Source of the DNA: Chitinophaga pinensis
GTDB lineage: Bacteria > Bacteroidota > Bacteroidia > CAMBQF01
Reading direction: 5' to 3'
DNA length: 41,264 nucleotides
NCBI GenBank assembly: GCA_945869825.1
Contig: CAMBQF010000007.1
Coordinates: forward strand, 1-41,264
Notes under the pieces: model-generated
What the model was told of the DNA's origin: nothing
What the model saw: only the letters and a program-made list of their open reading frames with translations
Database searches by the model: none
Translations under genes and position numbers: made by a program
Shown here: piece by piece, positions 24,065 through 34,600 of the stretch
Position numbering within the stretch: position 1 is the first letter of the stretch
Layout: each line of letters starts with the position of its first letter

Positions 24065-25303
24065 ATGATAAATTTTGAACGTTTTATCCTTGAAAACGGC
24101 CTGCGGGTGTTGGTGCATACCGACAACTCTACCCCAATGGCGGTTATGAATATATTATACGATGTAGGTGCCCGCGACGAAAACCCTGAAAAAACAGGAT
24201 TTGCCCACCTGTTTGAGCATCTAATGTTTGGAGGTTCGGCAAACATACCTGATTATGACGAGCCGCTGCAACTGGTAGGTGGCGAGAATAACGCTTTTAC
24301 ATCAAACGATATTACCAACTACTACCTTACACTGCCAACGGCTAATCTTGAAACAGGCTTTTGGCTAGAGAGTGACCGTATGCTGGAGCTGGCTTTTTCT
24401 AAAAAAAGCCTGGATGTGCAACGCAATGTGGTGATTGAAGAATTTAAACAGCGTTACCTAAACCAGCCTTATGGTGATGTGTGGTTGCTGCTACGCCCCC
24501 TGGCATACCAAGTGCACCCTTATAACTGGGCTACTATTGGCAAAGTGATAAAGCATGTGGAAGATGCCACAATGGACGACGTAAAAGGCTTCTTTTACAA
24601 ACACTACCGCCCAAATAATGCCATTTTGGTAGTTGCAGGAAACGTTACTGTAGAGCATGTTAAAGAACTGTGTAACAAATGGTTTTTGCCCATACCTGCA
24701 GGTGATGTGCCGGTTAGGAATTTACCTAAGGAACCTACCCAAACAGAAGCACGCAAACTAACAGTAGAACGTGCAGTGCCTGCAAGTGCTATTTATAAAA
24801 CATGGCATATACAAGACCGTTTGCACCCTGATTATTATGCTATCGACTTAGCATCAGATATATTATCAAACGGAAAATCATCACGCTTATACCAGCGTTT
24901 GGTTAAAGAGCTAAAGCTGTTTAGCGATATTAATGCTTACCAAACGGGTGATATTGACGCCGGGTTGTTTGTAGTATCGGGCAGGTTGAATAATGATGTG
25001 AAGATGGAAGATGCTGAAAAAGCTATTGATGAACAACTGAATATTTTGAAGAACGAGATAGTGGAAGAACGCGAGCTTGATAAACTAAAAAACAAACTGG
25101 AAAGCAATAATGTGTTTGGCGAGATGAGTGTTTTAAATAAAGCCATGAACCTTGCCTATGCTGAACTGCTTGGTGATGCCAACAGGGTGAACACAGAAAT
25201 GGAAAGCTACCAAAAGGTAACCTCGGCCGACATTAAGCGAGTAGCCAACACGGTTTTTACCCCTGAAAATAGCTCGACACTATATTATTACGCAAAAAAT
25301 TAA
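24065..25303 (+). CDS. M16 family zinc peptidase (catalytic subunit)
   Basis: The 412-residue protein belongs to the pitrilysin/insulinase family M16B. The inverted zinc motif HLFEH is present in GFAHLFEHLMFGGS, with a distal Glu available in the NVVIEEFKQR helix. No signal peptide is visible, so it is likely cytoplasmic or exported by an unusual route. The gene is followed, after 56 bases that contain a REP-like element, by a second M16-fold protein lacking the zinc motif. Such pairs usually form a clam-shell heterodimer like the mitochondrial processing peptidase. The substrate is unknown. Confidence 0.9.
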   Translation: MINFERFILENGLRVLVHTDNSTPMAVMNILYDVGARDENPEKTGFAHLFEHLMFGGSANIPDYDEPLQLVGGENNAFTSNDITNYYLTLPTANLETGFWLESDRMLELAFSKKSLDVQRNVVIEEFKQRYLNQPYGDVWLLLRPLAYQVHPYNWATIGKVIKHVEDATMDDVKGFFYKHYRPNNAILVVAGNVTVEHVKELCNKWFLPIPAGDVPVRNLPKEPTQTEARKLTVERAVPASAIYKTWHIQDRLHPDYYAIDLASDILSNGKSSRLYQRLVKELKLFSDINAYQTGDIDAGLFVVSGRLNNDVKMEDAEKAIDEQLNILKNEIVEERELDKLKNKLESNNVFGEMSVLNKAMNLAYAELLGDANRVNTEMESYQKVTSADIKRVANTVFTPENSSTLYYYAKN

Positions 25304-25304
25304 C

Positions 25305-25351
25305 CCCCCACTCCCTAAATCCCTCTCCCCGAAAGAGAGAGGGACTTAAAA
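25305..25351. repeat. REP-like palindromic element between the two M16 genes
   Basis: TAAATCCCTCTCC (25316-25328) and GAGGGACTT (25339-25347) repeat the element at 5084-5112. CCCTCTC and GAGAGGG form its stem. It lies inside an operon, so it may attenuate or stabilise the downstream mRNA. Confidence 0.75.
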
Positions 25352-25359
25352 TAAATAAA

Positions 25360-26646
25360 ATGGAAATACTTAACCGCAAGCAAGCCCCCGTATATAAAAC
25401 AATAGAGCATATAGAAATACCCGAACCTAAGATTTACAACCTTAAAAACGGCTTACCCCTATATTATATAAACGACGGCACACAGGAAGTTATACGCATA
25501 GAACTTTGCTTTAATGCAGGCTATGGGCACGAGAGCCAACGCATGCAGGCCAACGCATCGTTCAACCTGCTTAACTCGGGTACGGCTACGCGCACGTCTA
25601 TGCAAATTGCTGAAGACTTAGATTACTATGGGTCGTACCTTGAGTTATCTCCCCAAAAAGAAAACTCATATATAACCTTATACAGCCTCAATAAACACCT
25701 TAACAGTGTATTGCCTGTATTTGCTGATGTATTATCAGGAGCGATATACCCGGGTAAAGAAATTGACACCTATAAGCAAAACGCTATACAAAAGCTGAAT
25801 GTAAATAACCAAAAGGTGAGTAACCGGTCGGCACGCAAGTTTAACCAGGTGATGTTTGGCGAGAATAACCCTTTTGGCTATGCTGAAACTGAAGCCGATT
25901 TACAAGCCATTACCCCTGAATTACTGAAGGCATTCTATATAAACTACATCAAATCGGGCTCAGTAAGTATTATTGTGGCGGGTAAGGTAGGCCCTGAACA
26001 ATTGGCCGCTATTGATGATTATATTGGCAGTATGCCTTTTACATCCAATAACATACCCACCATTGTTAACCTTGCCCCTACCCCTGCCGTGGAACTTAGC
26101 CACCGCGTAGAAATGGAAGGTACTGTGCAGTGCGCCATACGTGTAGGTAAAATGGCCGTTAACAAGCCGCACCCAGATTACCAAGCGTTGAAGATACTTA
26201 ACACCTTATTGGGCGGTTATTTTGGTTCAAGGCTTATGAGCAATATCCGCGAGGATAAAGGTTATACGTATGGTATAGGGTCGTGGATTATATCGCGTCA
26301 AGACCTTGGGTACTTTGCAGTATCGACGGAGGTAGGTGCTGATGTATACCAAGATGCATTGAAGGAAATTTACTACGAAATAGACCTATTGACTACCGAG
26401 CTCATTGAAGAAGACGAGCTGGAAGTGGTGCGGAACTATAAAATGGGTAGCCTGTTGAAAGGTTTTGACGGGCCATTTTCTCGCGCTGATAAACTCAGGG
26501 GCCTGCTTAACTATGGTCTTGATACCAGCTACTACGATGTTTACATTAAAAAGATTTTGACCATAAAGCCCGAAGAACTGCATGATGTAGCTAAGCGCTA
26601 CCTGCAAGCCGGTTCTTTTTATGATGTTGTAGCCGGAAAAATTTAA
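25360..26646 (+). CDS. M16 family protein without zinc motif (partner subunit)
   Basis: The 428-residue protein has the M16B fold (YNLKNGLPLYYINDGTQEVIRIELCF, then the late ILNTLLGGYFGSRLMSNIR and DKGYTYGIGSW). At the place where HxxEH belongs it reads NASFNLLNSGT, so the zinc ligands are missing. The late R..Y region (KGYTYG) used for substrate binding is kept. This is the pattern of the non-catalytic subunit in two-chain M16 enzymes. It most likely pairs with the product of 24065-25303, with which it shares an operon. Confidence 0.9.
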   Translation: MEILNRKQAPVYKTIEHIEIPEPKIYNLKNGLPLYYINDGTQEVIRIELCFNAGYGHESQRMQANASFNLLNSGTATRTSMQIAEDLDYYGSYLELSPQKENSYITLYSLNKHLNSVLPVFADVLSGAIYPGKEIDTYKQNAIQKLNVNNQKVSNRSARKFNQVMFGENNPFGYAETEADLQAITPELLKAFYINYIKSGSVSIIVAGKVGPEQLAAIDDYIGSMPFTSNNIPTIVNLAPTPAVELSHRVEMEGTVQCAIRVGKMAVNKPHPDYQALKILNTLLGGYFGSRLMSNIREDKGYTYGIGSWIISRQDLGYFAVSTEVGADVYQDALKEIYYEIDLLTTELIEEDELEVVRNYKMGSLLKGFDGPFSRADKLRGLLNYGLDTSYYDVYIKKILTIKPEELHDVAKRYLQAGSFYDVVAGKI

Positions 26647-26671
26647 ACAGCCCATACAGAAACACTTTAGC

Positions 26672-26693
26672 TTTTGTTTCGTAACAAAGCTCT
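26672..26693 (+). other. Possible hairpin before the PorE-like gene
   Basis: GCTTTTGTT and AACAAAGC are inverted around TCGT with one bulged base. There is no T-run, so a terminator for the M16 operon is doubtful; it may be a leader hairpin. Confidence 0.35.
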
Positions 26694-26705
26694 CTATCTA
26701 ACACT

Positions 26706-28673
26706 ATGAAGCGCATATACCTGCTCTTTACCCTGCTAATAAGCTTACAGGCTTTTGCCCAAGACTGCCCGGAAGTTACCAATAAAAAAGCCCTGAAGCT
26801 ATACGACCAGGCTATTGAAAAATATAAATCGAAAAGTACGTACCGCGATTTGCTTGAGCAGGCTGTGGATGCAGAGCCTGACTTTGCGGTAGCCTACGAC
26901 TCGCTGGGCCGAAGTTGGTACTATATAAATAAGACCCTAAACTTTAGCGGCGATAGCTACAAGAAAGCTGACAGGTATTTTAGGCAGGCGGTAGAAGTAT
27001 GCCCCGATGTTGACCCCTTTGCCTACTACGTAATGGGCCGCATGGATATGTGGAACAGCCAGTTTGGCAATGCTGTTGTTAATTTTAAAAAATTCCTGGC
27101 GTATGAAAAGCGCAAAGACAAGGAGTTTAAGCTTAATGACCTGGACTTAGACTCTGCCGAGATATTTTTAAAGGAATGCGATTTCTATGAGAACGTATAT
27201 AAAAAGCCAGTTCCGTTTAATCCGCTGCCTATACCCAACGTAAGTACATCGGTAGATGAATACCTGGGCTATTTAACACCCGATAACGAAGTATTGTACT
27301 TTACCCGCCGCACAACAGAAAGTAGCCTTAACAGTCTTACAGGCCCTGTACAAAAAGAGCGCTTTTGCAAGGCGGTGCAACAAGCCGATGGTACTTTTGA
27401 TAAAGGAAAGCCTATGCTGTCGCCATTCAACCAGCCAGGGAATAATGAGGGAGGGCCATCATCAACCATAGATAATAACACCTTGTATTTTACCATTTGC
27501 AGGGATGAAGCCGGCTACCGCAATTGCGATATTTTCTATACTGTATTTGCCAATAATGAATGGGGCGATATAACTAAGATGGATGGCCTAAACACGCCCG
27601 ATTATTGGGAATCGCAACCCTCTGTATCATCAGACGGTAACACCTTATACTTTGCCAGCGACAGGCCTGGTGGGCAAGGTGGTATTGATATATGGAAGTC
27701 GGTAAAAGACACTGGAGGCAAATGGGGTAAGCCTGTAAATGCAGGGGCTAGCATCAACTCTGAACTGGACGATAAGTCTCCATTTTTCCATACCGATGGG
27801 CAGACACTTTATTTTTCATCAGAAGGCCACGAAAATATAGGAGGCTTTGATATTTTCCTTTCCAAGCTAGATTCAACCGGAAAGTTTTTAAAACCTAAAA
27901 ACATTGGGTACCCTATTAATACAGAGAAAGACGATTTAGGCTTTTTCTGCAGTACTGATGGTAAGACCGGGTACTTCTCATCGGACAGGCACAAAGGCGT
28001 TGGCGGGTTTGATATTATGGGCTTTGACCTGTATGCAGCCGCAAGGCCAGAGAAGGTATTGTTTGTAAAAGGCACGTTGAAAGATGATGCAGGCAAGCCT
28101 GTTAAAAATGCTACGGTAGAGATTAAGAATATAGACAGCAAGCAAATAACCAAGGTTCAGGTTGACACCGCTACCGGCCGCTATGTTACAGCCGTTGCCT
28201 TAAAAAGCGATTATATACTAACGGTAAAACAACCGGGCACGGCATTTACATCGCAATTTTTCTCTAAAAACGATACAGCAACCGCCAAACCACGCAAGGT
28301 TGATTTAGAGGTTACCCCTATAAAAACAGGCAAGGCGTATACGCTGAACAATATCAACTTTGCTACCAACTCGGCAGAGCTTAATGGCCAATCAAAATTG
28401 GTGATAGATGAGTTTGGGACCTTCCTTAAAGAGAACCCCAAAATAAAGGTGGCCATACATGGGCATACCGACGATGTGGGTAACGATGGGGCTAACCTTA
28501 CACTTTCAGAGAGCAGGGCCAAATCAGTATACGATTACCTGATAAGCCAAGGGCTAGGAGCCGACAGGCTATCGTATAAAGGCTTTGGCGAGACCAAGCC
28601 GTTGGTGGCGAATACATCAGAAAACAACCGAGCCAAAAACCGCAGGACGGAGTTTGTAATTGTGGCTAAATAG
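26706..28673 (+). CDS. PorE-like OmpA-family protein (TPR, PD40/WD40-like propeller, carboxypeptidase-regulatory domain, OmpA C-terminus)
   Basis: The 655-residue protein has a signal peptide (about 1-19) and an N-terminal TPR region (about 25-150). Five PD40-type blades follow, recognisable by repeated (D/N)xx(T/V)LYF and GG(F/I)DI(F/W) motifs. Then come a carboxypeptidase-regulatory-like Ig fold (VKGTLKDDAGKPVKNATV, about 455-530) and an OmpA peptidoglycan-binding domain with HGHTDDVG and NRRTEF at about 545-655. This exact domain order and length is that of P. gingivalis PorE (PG1058), a T9SS periplasmic component. Bacteroidota carry several proteins with this architecture, so orthology is likely but not proven. 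It lies near sprE/porW. Confidence 0.82.
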   Translation: MKRIYLLFTLLISLQAFAQDCPEVTNKKALKLYDQAIEKYKSKSTYRDLLEQAVDAEPDFAVAYDSLGRSWYYINKTLNFSGDSYKKADRYFRQAVEVCPDVDPFAYYVMGRMDMWNSQFGNAVVNFKKFLAYEKRKDKEFKLNDLDLDSAEIFLKECDFYENVYKKPVPFNPLPIPNVSTSVDEYLGYLTPDNEVLYFTRRTTESSLNSLTGPVQKERFCKAVQQADGTFDKGKPMLSPFNQPGNNEGGPSSTIDNNTLYFTICRDEAGYRNCDIFYTVFANNEWGDITKMDGLNTPDYWESQPSVSSDGNTLYFASDRPGGQGGIDIWKSVKDTGGKWGKPVNAGASINSELDDKSPFFHTDGQTLYFSSEGHENIGGFDIFLSKLDSTGKFLKPKNIGYPINTEKDDLGFFCSTDGKTGYFSSDRHKGVGGFDIMGFDLYAAARPEKVLFVKGTLKDDAGKPVKNATVEIKNIDSKQITKVQVDTATGRYVTAVALKSDYILTVKQPGTAFTSQFFSKNDTATAKPRKVDLEVTPIKTGKAYTLNNINFATNSAELNGQSKLVIDEFGTFLKENPKIKVAIHGHTDDVGNDGANLTLSESRAKSVYDYLISQGLGADRLSYKGFGETKPLVANTSENNRAKNRRTEFVIVAK

Positions 28674-28752
28674 GTTGTTTCTTGTTCCTTTTTCCGCATT
28701 GCGGACATCTATTTCATACAAAATAGCATCAGTCCCTAACATATAAAACAAA

Positions 28753-28780
28753 AATCCCCTCCTGTTTCCAGAAAGGGATT
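28753..28780 (-). terminator. Terminator of rplS
   Basis: On the minus strand AATCCC...GGGATT form an imperfect stem that is followed by ATTTTTGTTTT, 24 bases after the rplS stop. The stem is interrupted, but the T-run is good. Confidence 0.65.
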
Positions 28781-28803
28781 CCTTAATATGATTAAGCGTA
28801 GTA

Positions 28804-29181
28804 CTATGCAGTAACTGTAGCAACACCTGACATGTTACCCAATTTTTCTTTAATACGAGCTTTTTTACCTTTAAGCTCGCGTAGGTAGAATATACGTGCA
28901 CGACGCACAACACCACGCTTGTTAAGGTCAATTTTATCAATAAAAGGAGACTCAGTAGGGAAGATACGCTCTACACCAACACTGCCAGACATTTTACGAA
29001 CTGTGAAAGTAGAAGTATTGGCAGAACCGCTACGTTGTAATACAACGCCTTGGAATAACTGAATACGTTCTTTATCGCCCTCTTTAATTTTAAAGTGAAC
29101 AGTAATAGTATCACCGGCTTTGAACTTTGGGAAGTTACGGCCTGACTTTGCTTGGTTATTTACGAAATCTAAAAGTTCCAT
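28804..29181 (-). CDS. rplS: 50S ribosomal protein L19
   Basis: The 125-residue protein is L19, which sits at the 30S-50S interface. It shows the family's [20 protein letters not shown], the [11 protein letters not shown] strand, [18 protein letters not shown] and [21 protein letters not shown]. The C-terminus is a little longer than the ~115-residue E. coli form. In many bacteria rplS lies with rpsP-rimM-trmD; here it stands alone with its own promoter and terminator, a common state in Bacteroidota. Confidence 0.97.
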   Translation of the reverse strand: MELLDFVNNQAKSGRNFPKFKAGDTITVHFKIKEGDKERIQLFQGVVLQRSGSANTSTFTVRKMSGSVGVERIFPTESPFIDKIDLNKRGVVRRARIFYLRELKGKKARIKEKLGNMSGVATVTA

Positions 29182-29207
29182 TGTGGGGTGTTTTTTAAAA
29201 CGGACTG

Positions 29208-29237
29208 CAAAAGTACAAACTTATTTGTAATATCAAA
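29208..29237 (-). promoter_or_regulatory. rplS promoter (TTTG-N18-TACTTTTG)
   Basis: On the minus strand TTTG (29237-29234) and TACTTTTG (29215-29208) are 18 bases apart and sit 26 bases upstream of ATG 29181. This is a good Bacteroidota consensus match for a strongly expressed gene. Confidence 0.75.
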
Positions 29238-29331
29238 CAGTTTGGGTAAATTTATTTGCAATAGGGGTTATATATGATAAAGGTACATATTTAATGCGGT
29301 AAACACCTGCTTACCGTTAGCTATACACTAC

Positions 29332-29339
29332 TATATTTG
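29332..29339 (+). promoter_or_regulatory. -7 box TATATTTG of recG
   Basis: TATATTTG matches TAnnTTTG and ends four bases before the GTG start at 29344, implying a leaderless or near-leaderless transcript. Confidence 0.6.
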
Positions 29340-29343
29340 CGCC

Positions 29344-31449
29344 GTGAGCTACGATAAGCTTAAAAAGCCCATAGAGTATTTAAAAGGTGTTGGCCCGCAA
29401 CGGGGCGATGCCCTAAAAAAGCATCTGAATATTTTTTGCTACCACGATTTGCTTACCTACTACCCCTTTAGGTATGTTGACCGGTCTAAATTTTACCAGA
29501 TAAGAGAGATAACGCCTGATATGCCTTTTGTGCAGATGGTGGGGCGGCTTACCAGTATAGAAGTTGTAGGGCAAAAACAAACGCAGCGGCTGGTAGCTAA
29601 ATTTACCGATGGTGACGAACTCATAGACCTGGTTTGGTTTAAGGGCGTAACCTGGATGAAGAAAAGCCTTTCTGTAGGACCTGAGTATATTGTATTTGGC
29701 AAGCCAACAGAATATAACCAGCGAGTAAATATAGCCCACCCGGAGATTGAGCTAAACACACCTGCCAACAGGGTTTTAAATACAGCATTGCAACCTGTAT
29801 ACAACAGTTCTGAAGCTTTAAAAAGCCGGGGGCTGGATACTAAAGGTATACTTAAACTACAACAAACGGCTTTAGAGGAACTTAAAGGGGCTATACCCGA
29901 AAACCTGCCTGACAGTATTATAAAAAAAGCAGCGCTGCTAAGCCACGACACGGCTTTACAGGCTATCCACTTTCCGCCAAGTGTTGATATGCTGAACAAG
30001 GCGAAGAACAGGCTGAAGTTTGAGGAGTTGTTTTTTAACCAGCTGAAACTGCTTAAAGCCCAAAACTATAATAAGAAGCAATACCAGGGATTTGTATTTG
30101 AAAAGGTTGGAGAGCATTTTAATACCTTTTTTAAAGAATATCTTCCGTTTGAATTGACAGGAGCCCAAAAAAGGGTGATGAAAGAAATACGGGCCGACCT
30201 TGGTAGTGGTCGCCAGATGAACCGCCTGTTGCAAGGCGATGTGGGTAGCGGCAAAACTTTAGTAGCCCTGTTAACTATGCTTATTGCTATTGATAATGGT
30301 TACCAAACCTGTTTAATGGCCCCTACCGAGATATTAGCAAACCAGCATTTTGCAACGTTGCAGGGCATGCTGAAAGATATGGACTTGAACATAGCCCTGC
30401 TTACAGGGTCGGTAAAAAAGGCGCAACGCGATGTAATACATAAAATGCTGGAAGACGGCAGTTTGGATATACTAATAGGCACCCATGCTTTAATTGAAGA
30501 TAAGGTTCAATTTAAAAACCTGGGCCTTGTGGTTATTGATGAGCAGCACCGTTTTGGGGTGCAGCAACGGGCACGTTTATGGAAGAAAAATGACCGGCCT
30601 CCACACATCCTTATCATGTCGGCTACACCCATACCACGTACGCTGGCTATGACTTTGTATGGTGATTTGGATGTATCAATAATAGACGAGTTGCCACCGG
30701 GACGAAAAGCCATAAGCACGGCACATAGGTTTGAAAGTTCGCGGATAACGGTGTTTGGATTTATACGGGAGCAAATAGCCTTAGGCCGGCAGATTTACAT
30801 TGTGTACCCACTTATTGAGGAGTCGGAAAAAAGTGACCTGAAAAATCTTTATGAAGGGTACGATGTTATCTGCCGCGAGTTTCCACGGCCTGATTACCAT
30901 GTAAGTATTGTGCACGGAAAACAAAAAGCCGCTGAAAAGGATGCCGAAATGCAACGCTTTGTAAAAGGCGAAACGCAAATTATGGTAGCCACTACGGTTA
31001 TTGAGGTTGGGGTAAATGTGCCCAATGCATCGGTAATGGTGATTGAGAATGCAGAGCGGTTTGGTTTATCGCAACTGCATCAGCTGCGTGGCAGGGTTGG
31101 TAGGGGTGCAGACCAATCATACTGTATATTAATGACCGGCTACAAACTATCTGCCGATGGCAGGGTTAGGATTGATACCATGGTAAGGACCACTGACGGT
31201 TTTGAAATAGCTGAGGTAGATTTGAAATTGAGAGGTCCGGGGGATATGTCGGGAACCCGCCAAAGCGGTACGGAAGATTTCAAACTGGTAAATTTAGTTG
31301 AAGACCAGAAAATATTGTCGTATGTGCGGTCAATTATCATCGAACTGCTTAAAAAAGAGGACCTTGACGCTAACCCTTCGTATAAAATGCTGAATGATTA
31401 TGCAGTATTTTGTCAAAGAAATACAGGGGTTTGGAGCCGTATTTCTTAA
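29344..31449 (+). CDS. recG: ATP-dependent DNA helicase RecG
   Basis: The 701-residue RecG remodels stalled forks and Holliday junctions. The N-terminal wedge/OB domain starts IEYLKGVGPQRGDALKKH, with the FKGVTWMKK strand later. The SF2 helicase core has Walker A GDVGSGKT, motif II IDEQHRFG (a DEQH box), SATPIPRTLAMT, and the late VGVNVPNASVMVIENAERFG and QLRGRVGRG motifs. The C-terminal TRG-type segment is present. The start is GTG 29344, because the N-terminus aligns with the family and a promoter box directly precedes it. Confidence 0.96.
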   Translation: MSYDKLKKPIEYLKGVGPQRGDALKKHLNIFCYHDLLTYYPFRYVDRSKFYQIREITPDMPFVQMVGRLTSIEVVGQKQTQRLVAKFTDGDELIDLVWFKGVTWMKKSLSVGPEYIVFGKPTEYNQRVNIAHPEIELNTPANRVLNTALQPVYNSSEALKSRGLDTKGILKLQQTALEELKGAIPENLPDSIIKKAALLSHDTALQAIHFPPSVDMLNKAKNRLKFEELFFNQLKLLKAQNYNKKQYQGFVFEKVGEHFNTFFKEYLPFELTGAQKRVMKEIRADLGSGRQMNRLLQGDVGSGKTLVALLTMLIAIDNGYQTCLMAPTEILANQHFATLQGMLKDMDLNIALLTGSVKKAQRDVIHKMLEDGSLDILIGTHALIEDKVQFKNLGLVVIDEQHRFGVQQRARLWKKNDRPPHILIMSATPIPRTLAMTLYGDLDVSIIDELPPGRKAISTAHRFESSRITVFGFIREQIALGRQIYIVYPLIEESEKSDLKNLYEGYDVICREFPRPDYHVSIVHGKQKAAEKDAEMQRFVKGETQIMVATTVIEVGVNVPNASVMVIENAERFGLSQLHQLRGRVGRGADQSYCILMTGYKLSADGRVRIDTMVRTTDGFEIAEVDLKLRGPGDMSGTRQSGTEDFKLVNLVEDQKILSYVRSIIIELLKKEDLDANPSYKMLNDYAVFCQRNTGVWSRIS

Positions 31450-31649
31450 ACAACCTTATAAGGGTGTTAGAAAGAGGGTAAAAATGGTTTTGAAAAGTCG
31501 TATATATTTAACATATTTGCCTGATATCGATTAGGACTATATGACTATTTCTGTTACCCACATTAACCACTAAGTAGCACAGCCTATTGAGTATACCTTT
31601 ACTTATATAACAGAAAATAAACACACAAATAAACTCTCAAGCAGTTAAA

Positions 31650-34600
31650 ATGAAACATTTTACCAAACTGTTGGCTGTACTATTATGCACAGCTTTTTCT
31701 ATTTCGCTATCGGCCCAAACGGTTTATCCGGACTATAATGATGGGCAGGCTTACATTAAAATTTACAACCATTATCCATTAGACAAAGCAATGTCTGATG
31801 AAGTACTGGTAAGTAACGTTCCGTTTTTAGCAAAAATGGCTGCTAAATATGGTATTATCAAAGTAAGGAGGCCCTTTTATAGGTCGGGTTCATTAGAAAT
31901 GCGCCAGGTGTACCATGTTTATTTTGCCAATTATGCATTGATAAATGACCTTATGCGTGAGGCTAAGTCTGATGCTACGGTTGAATATGCTGAAAGAGTG
32001 CCTATTTTAAAAACCACCCTTACGCCTAACGATTTAGGAACAAACAGCTGGACAAATGGTAATTGGGCTTTATTCAGGGTAAACGCAGAATCAGCATGGA
32101 ATAACACCACAGGTAGCGCAACCAATACCCAAGTGGCTATCGTAGATAATGCTGTGCAAATAACCCATACAGATTTACAAGCCAATATTTACATTAACCC
32201 CGGAGAGATTGCGGGTAATAATATTGATGATGACGGTAACGGTTATGTTGATGATGTTAACGGTTGGGATACCGGCGATAACGACAATAACCCAATGCCA
32301 CCGAACACATCGTACAACCATGGCACGCATTGTGCTGGTATTACAGGCGCTGTTAGTAACAATGGCACTGGCATAGCATCTATAGGCTACAACATAAAAA
32401 TTATTCCTGTAAAAGCAACCGGAAATGCTGACGGTGCAAATTCAGTAAGCGCCGGATATGAAGGCGTAGACTATTCAATATCAGCAGGAGCTGATATTAT
32501 AAGCATGTCGTGGGGCGGCGGCGGAAGCAGCCAAACAGCCCAAAACCTGTTTAACTATGCTAATACCCAAGGTATATTGTGTATTGCCGCAGCAGGCAAC
32601 GATAATGTTAGCACAGTATTTTACCCGGCAGGTTATACTAACGTAATGAGTGTAGCCTCTACAGGTAACGGTGGTTCTAACGACCAAAAATCTAGCTTTT
32701 CAAACTATGGTTCGTGGATTGATATTTCGGCCCCGGGCGCTAACATCCGCAGCACTGTTCCTACCAATAATTATGCTATACTAAGCGGCACTTCTATGGC
32801 TTGCCCGCTGGTAGCAGGCTTAGCTGGCTTAATACACTCTATAAACCCCAACCTTACACCGGCACAAATTGAAAACTGTATAGAAAGTACCGCTGTTAAC
32901 ATAAACTCATCAAACAGTAACTATACCAATTTATTAGGAGCTGGCCGTATAGACGCGCAAGCAGCTACCGCATGCGCTTTAGCAACGGTAAATCCTTTTG
33001 ATGCTTCAATACAAAGTGTAAACGCACCAACAGGCGCCGCCTGCCAATTAACATTTACACCACAGATAACCCTTAGAAATACCGGTTTAAATACACTGAC
33101 GGCAGTAACCATAGGCTGGCAGGTAGATGGTGGCACCGTAACTAACTTTAACTGGACAGGCAGCCTTGCATCTCAGGCTCAGGTAAACATTACACTGCCA
33201 AACATAACTGTTGCTGCAGGTAACCATACTTACACAGCTACCAGCGGTAGCACAGTAAATGGCAACCAAAACGATGGAAACGCAACCAATAATAGTGCAA
33301 CAGGTACATTTACCGCTTTAAGTTCTGCGGGGCAGACGTTGCCATTTTTTGATGATTTTGAAAGTGGAACTTTTGCAACGAAAGGGTGGACGGTTGTTAA
33401 CCCTGATGCATCTACAACATGGAACATTGTAACAACAGCTGGACAGCAGGCGGGAACAAAGTCGGCAACGGTTGACTTCTTTAACTATGCTACAACAGGA
33501 GAGCGAGATGGTATAGTAACCCCAACATTAAACTTACAAGGTTTATCATCTGCTACGTTAAGTTTTGAATATGCTTACAAACGCTATAACAACAATGGCA
33601 CCCCTAACCCAACAGATTCTTTAATAGTATTAGTATCTACCAACTGTGGTGCTACTTATCCATTCCGCATTTTTATAGGTGGAGAAAATGGCCAGGGTAA
33701 TTTTGCCACAGCGGCATCATCAGGTACAGCATTTAGCCCTGCCGTTACAGACGATTGGTGCTTTGGCGCAGCGCCTGGTGTTTCTGTGTGCCCTAGCATA
33801 TCGCTAAATCAGTTTTTAGGCCAGTCTATCCGCATTAAGTTTGAAAGCTGGAATAACTATGGCAATAACCTGTTTATTGATGATGTAAATATTACCGGAG
33901 TATCAGCTATACAGCCCCCTACCCCATCATTTACCGCCAGTACAACTTCAATATGCGCAGGCCAAAGCATCACGTTTAACAGCACCAGCACTGGCAACCC
34001 AACATCTATTCAATGGACTTTCCCCGGAGGAAGCCCTGGTAACTCATCATCGGCAACCCAAGCGGTTACTTTTGCAAACGCAGGCACTTATGTAATAACA
34101 TTGGCAGCAACAAACCAAGGTGGTACAAATACTACCACACAAACCATAACTGTAAATGCCAGCCCAACTATTACCGCAACCCCTGCCACACCTGCCATTT
34201 GCGCAGGCAGCAGCGTTGCGTTAACTGCCAGCGGAGGTACTACATATACATGGTCTCCAGCCACAGGTCTAAGCAGTACAACAGGTGCTACGGTTACTGC
34301 CAACCCAACCAGCACGCAAACTTATACTATTACCGGCACTACCAACGGTTGTTCAGGAACTACTACCAAAACTGTTACTGTAACACCATTGCCGGTAATT
34401 ACCGCTACACCTGCAACAGCAGCTATATGTGCAGGCAGCAACGTGGTATTAACAGCTGCGGGTGGTACTACCTACACATGGTCGCCAAGTACAGGCTTAA
34501 GCAGTACTACGGGTGCCAGTGTAACAGCAAGCCCTGCTACTTCCCAAACCTACACCATTACCGGTACAACTAATGGTTGCAGCGGAACTACTACCAAAAC

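Noticed and set aside
31452-31461. CCTTATAAGG palindrome after recG as a terminator
   Set aside because: The stem is short and AT-rich with no T-run, so it gives no real support for termination.
34199-34573. Plus-strand 124-codon frame rich in Tyr, Cys and Asn within the subtilisin repeats
   Set aside because: It is an out-of-frame reading of the same tandem repeats and has no independent support.
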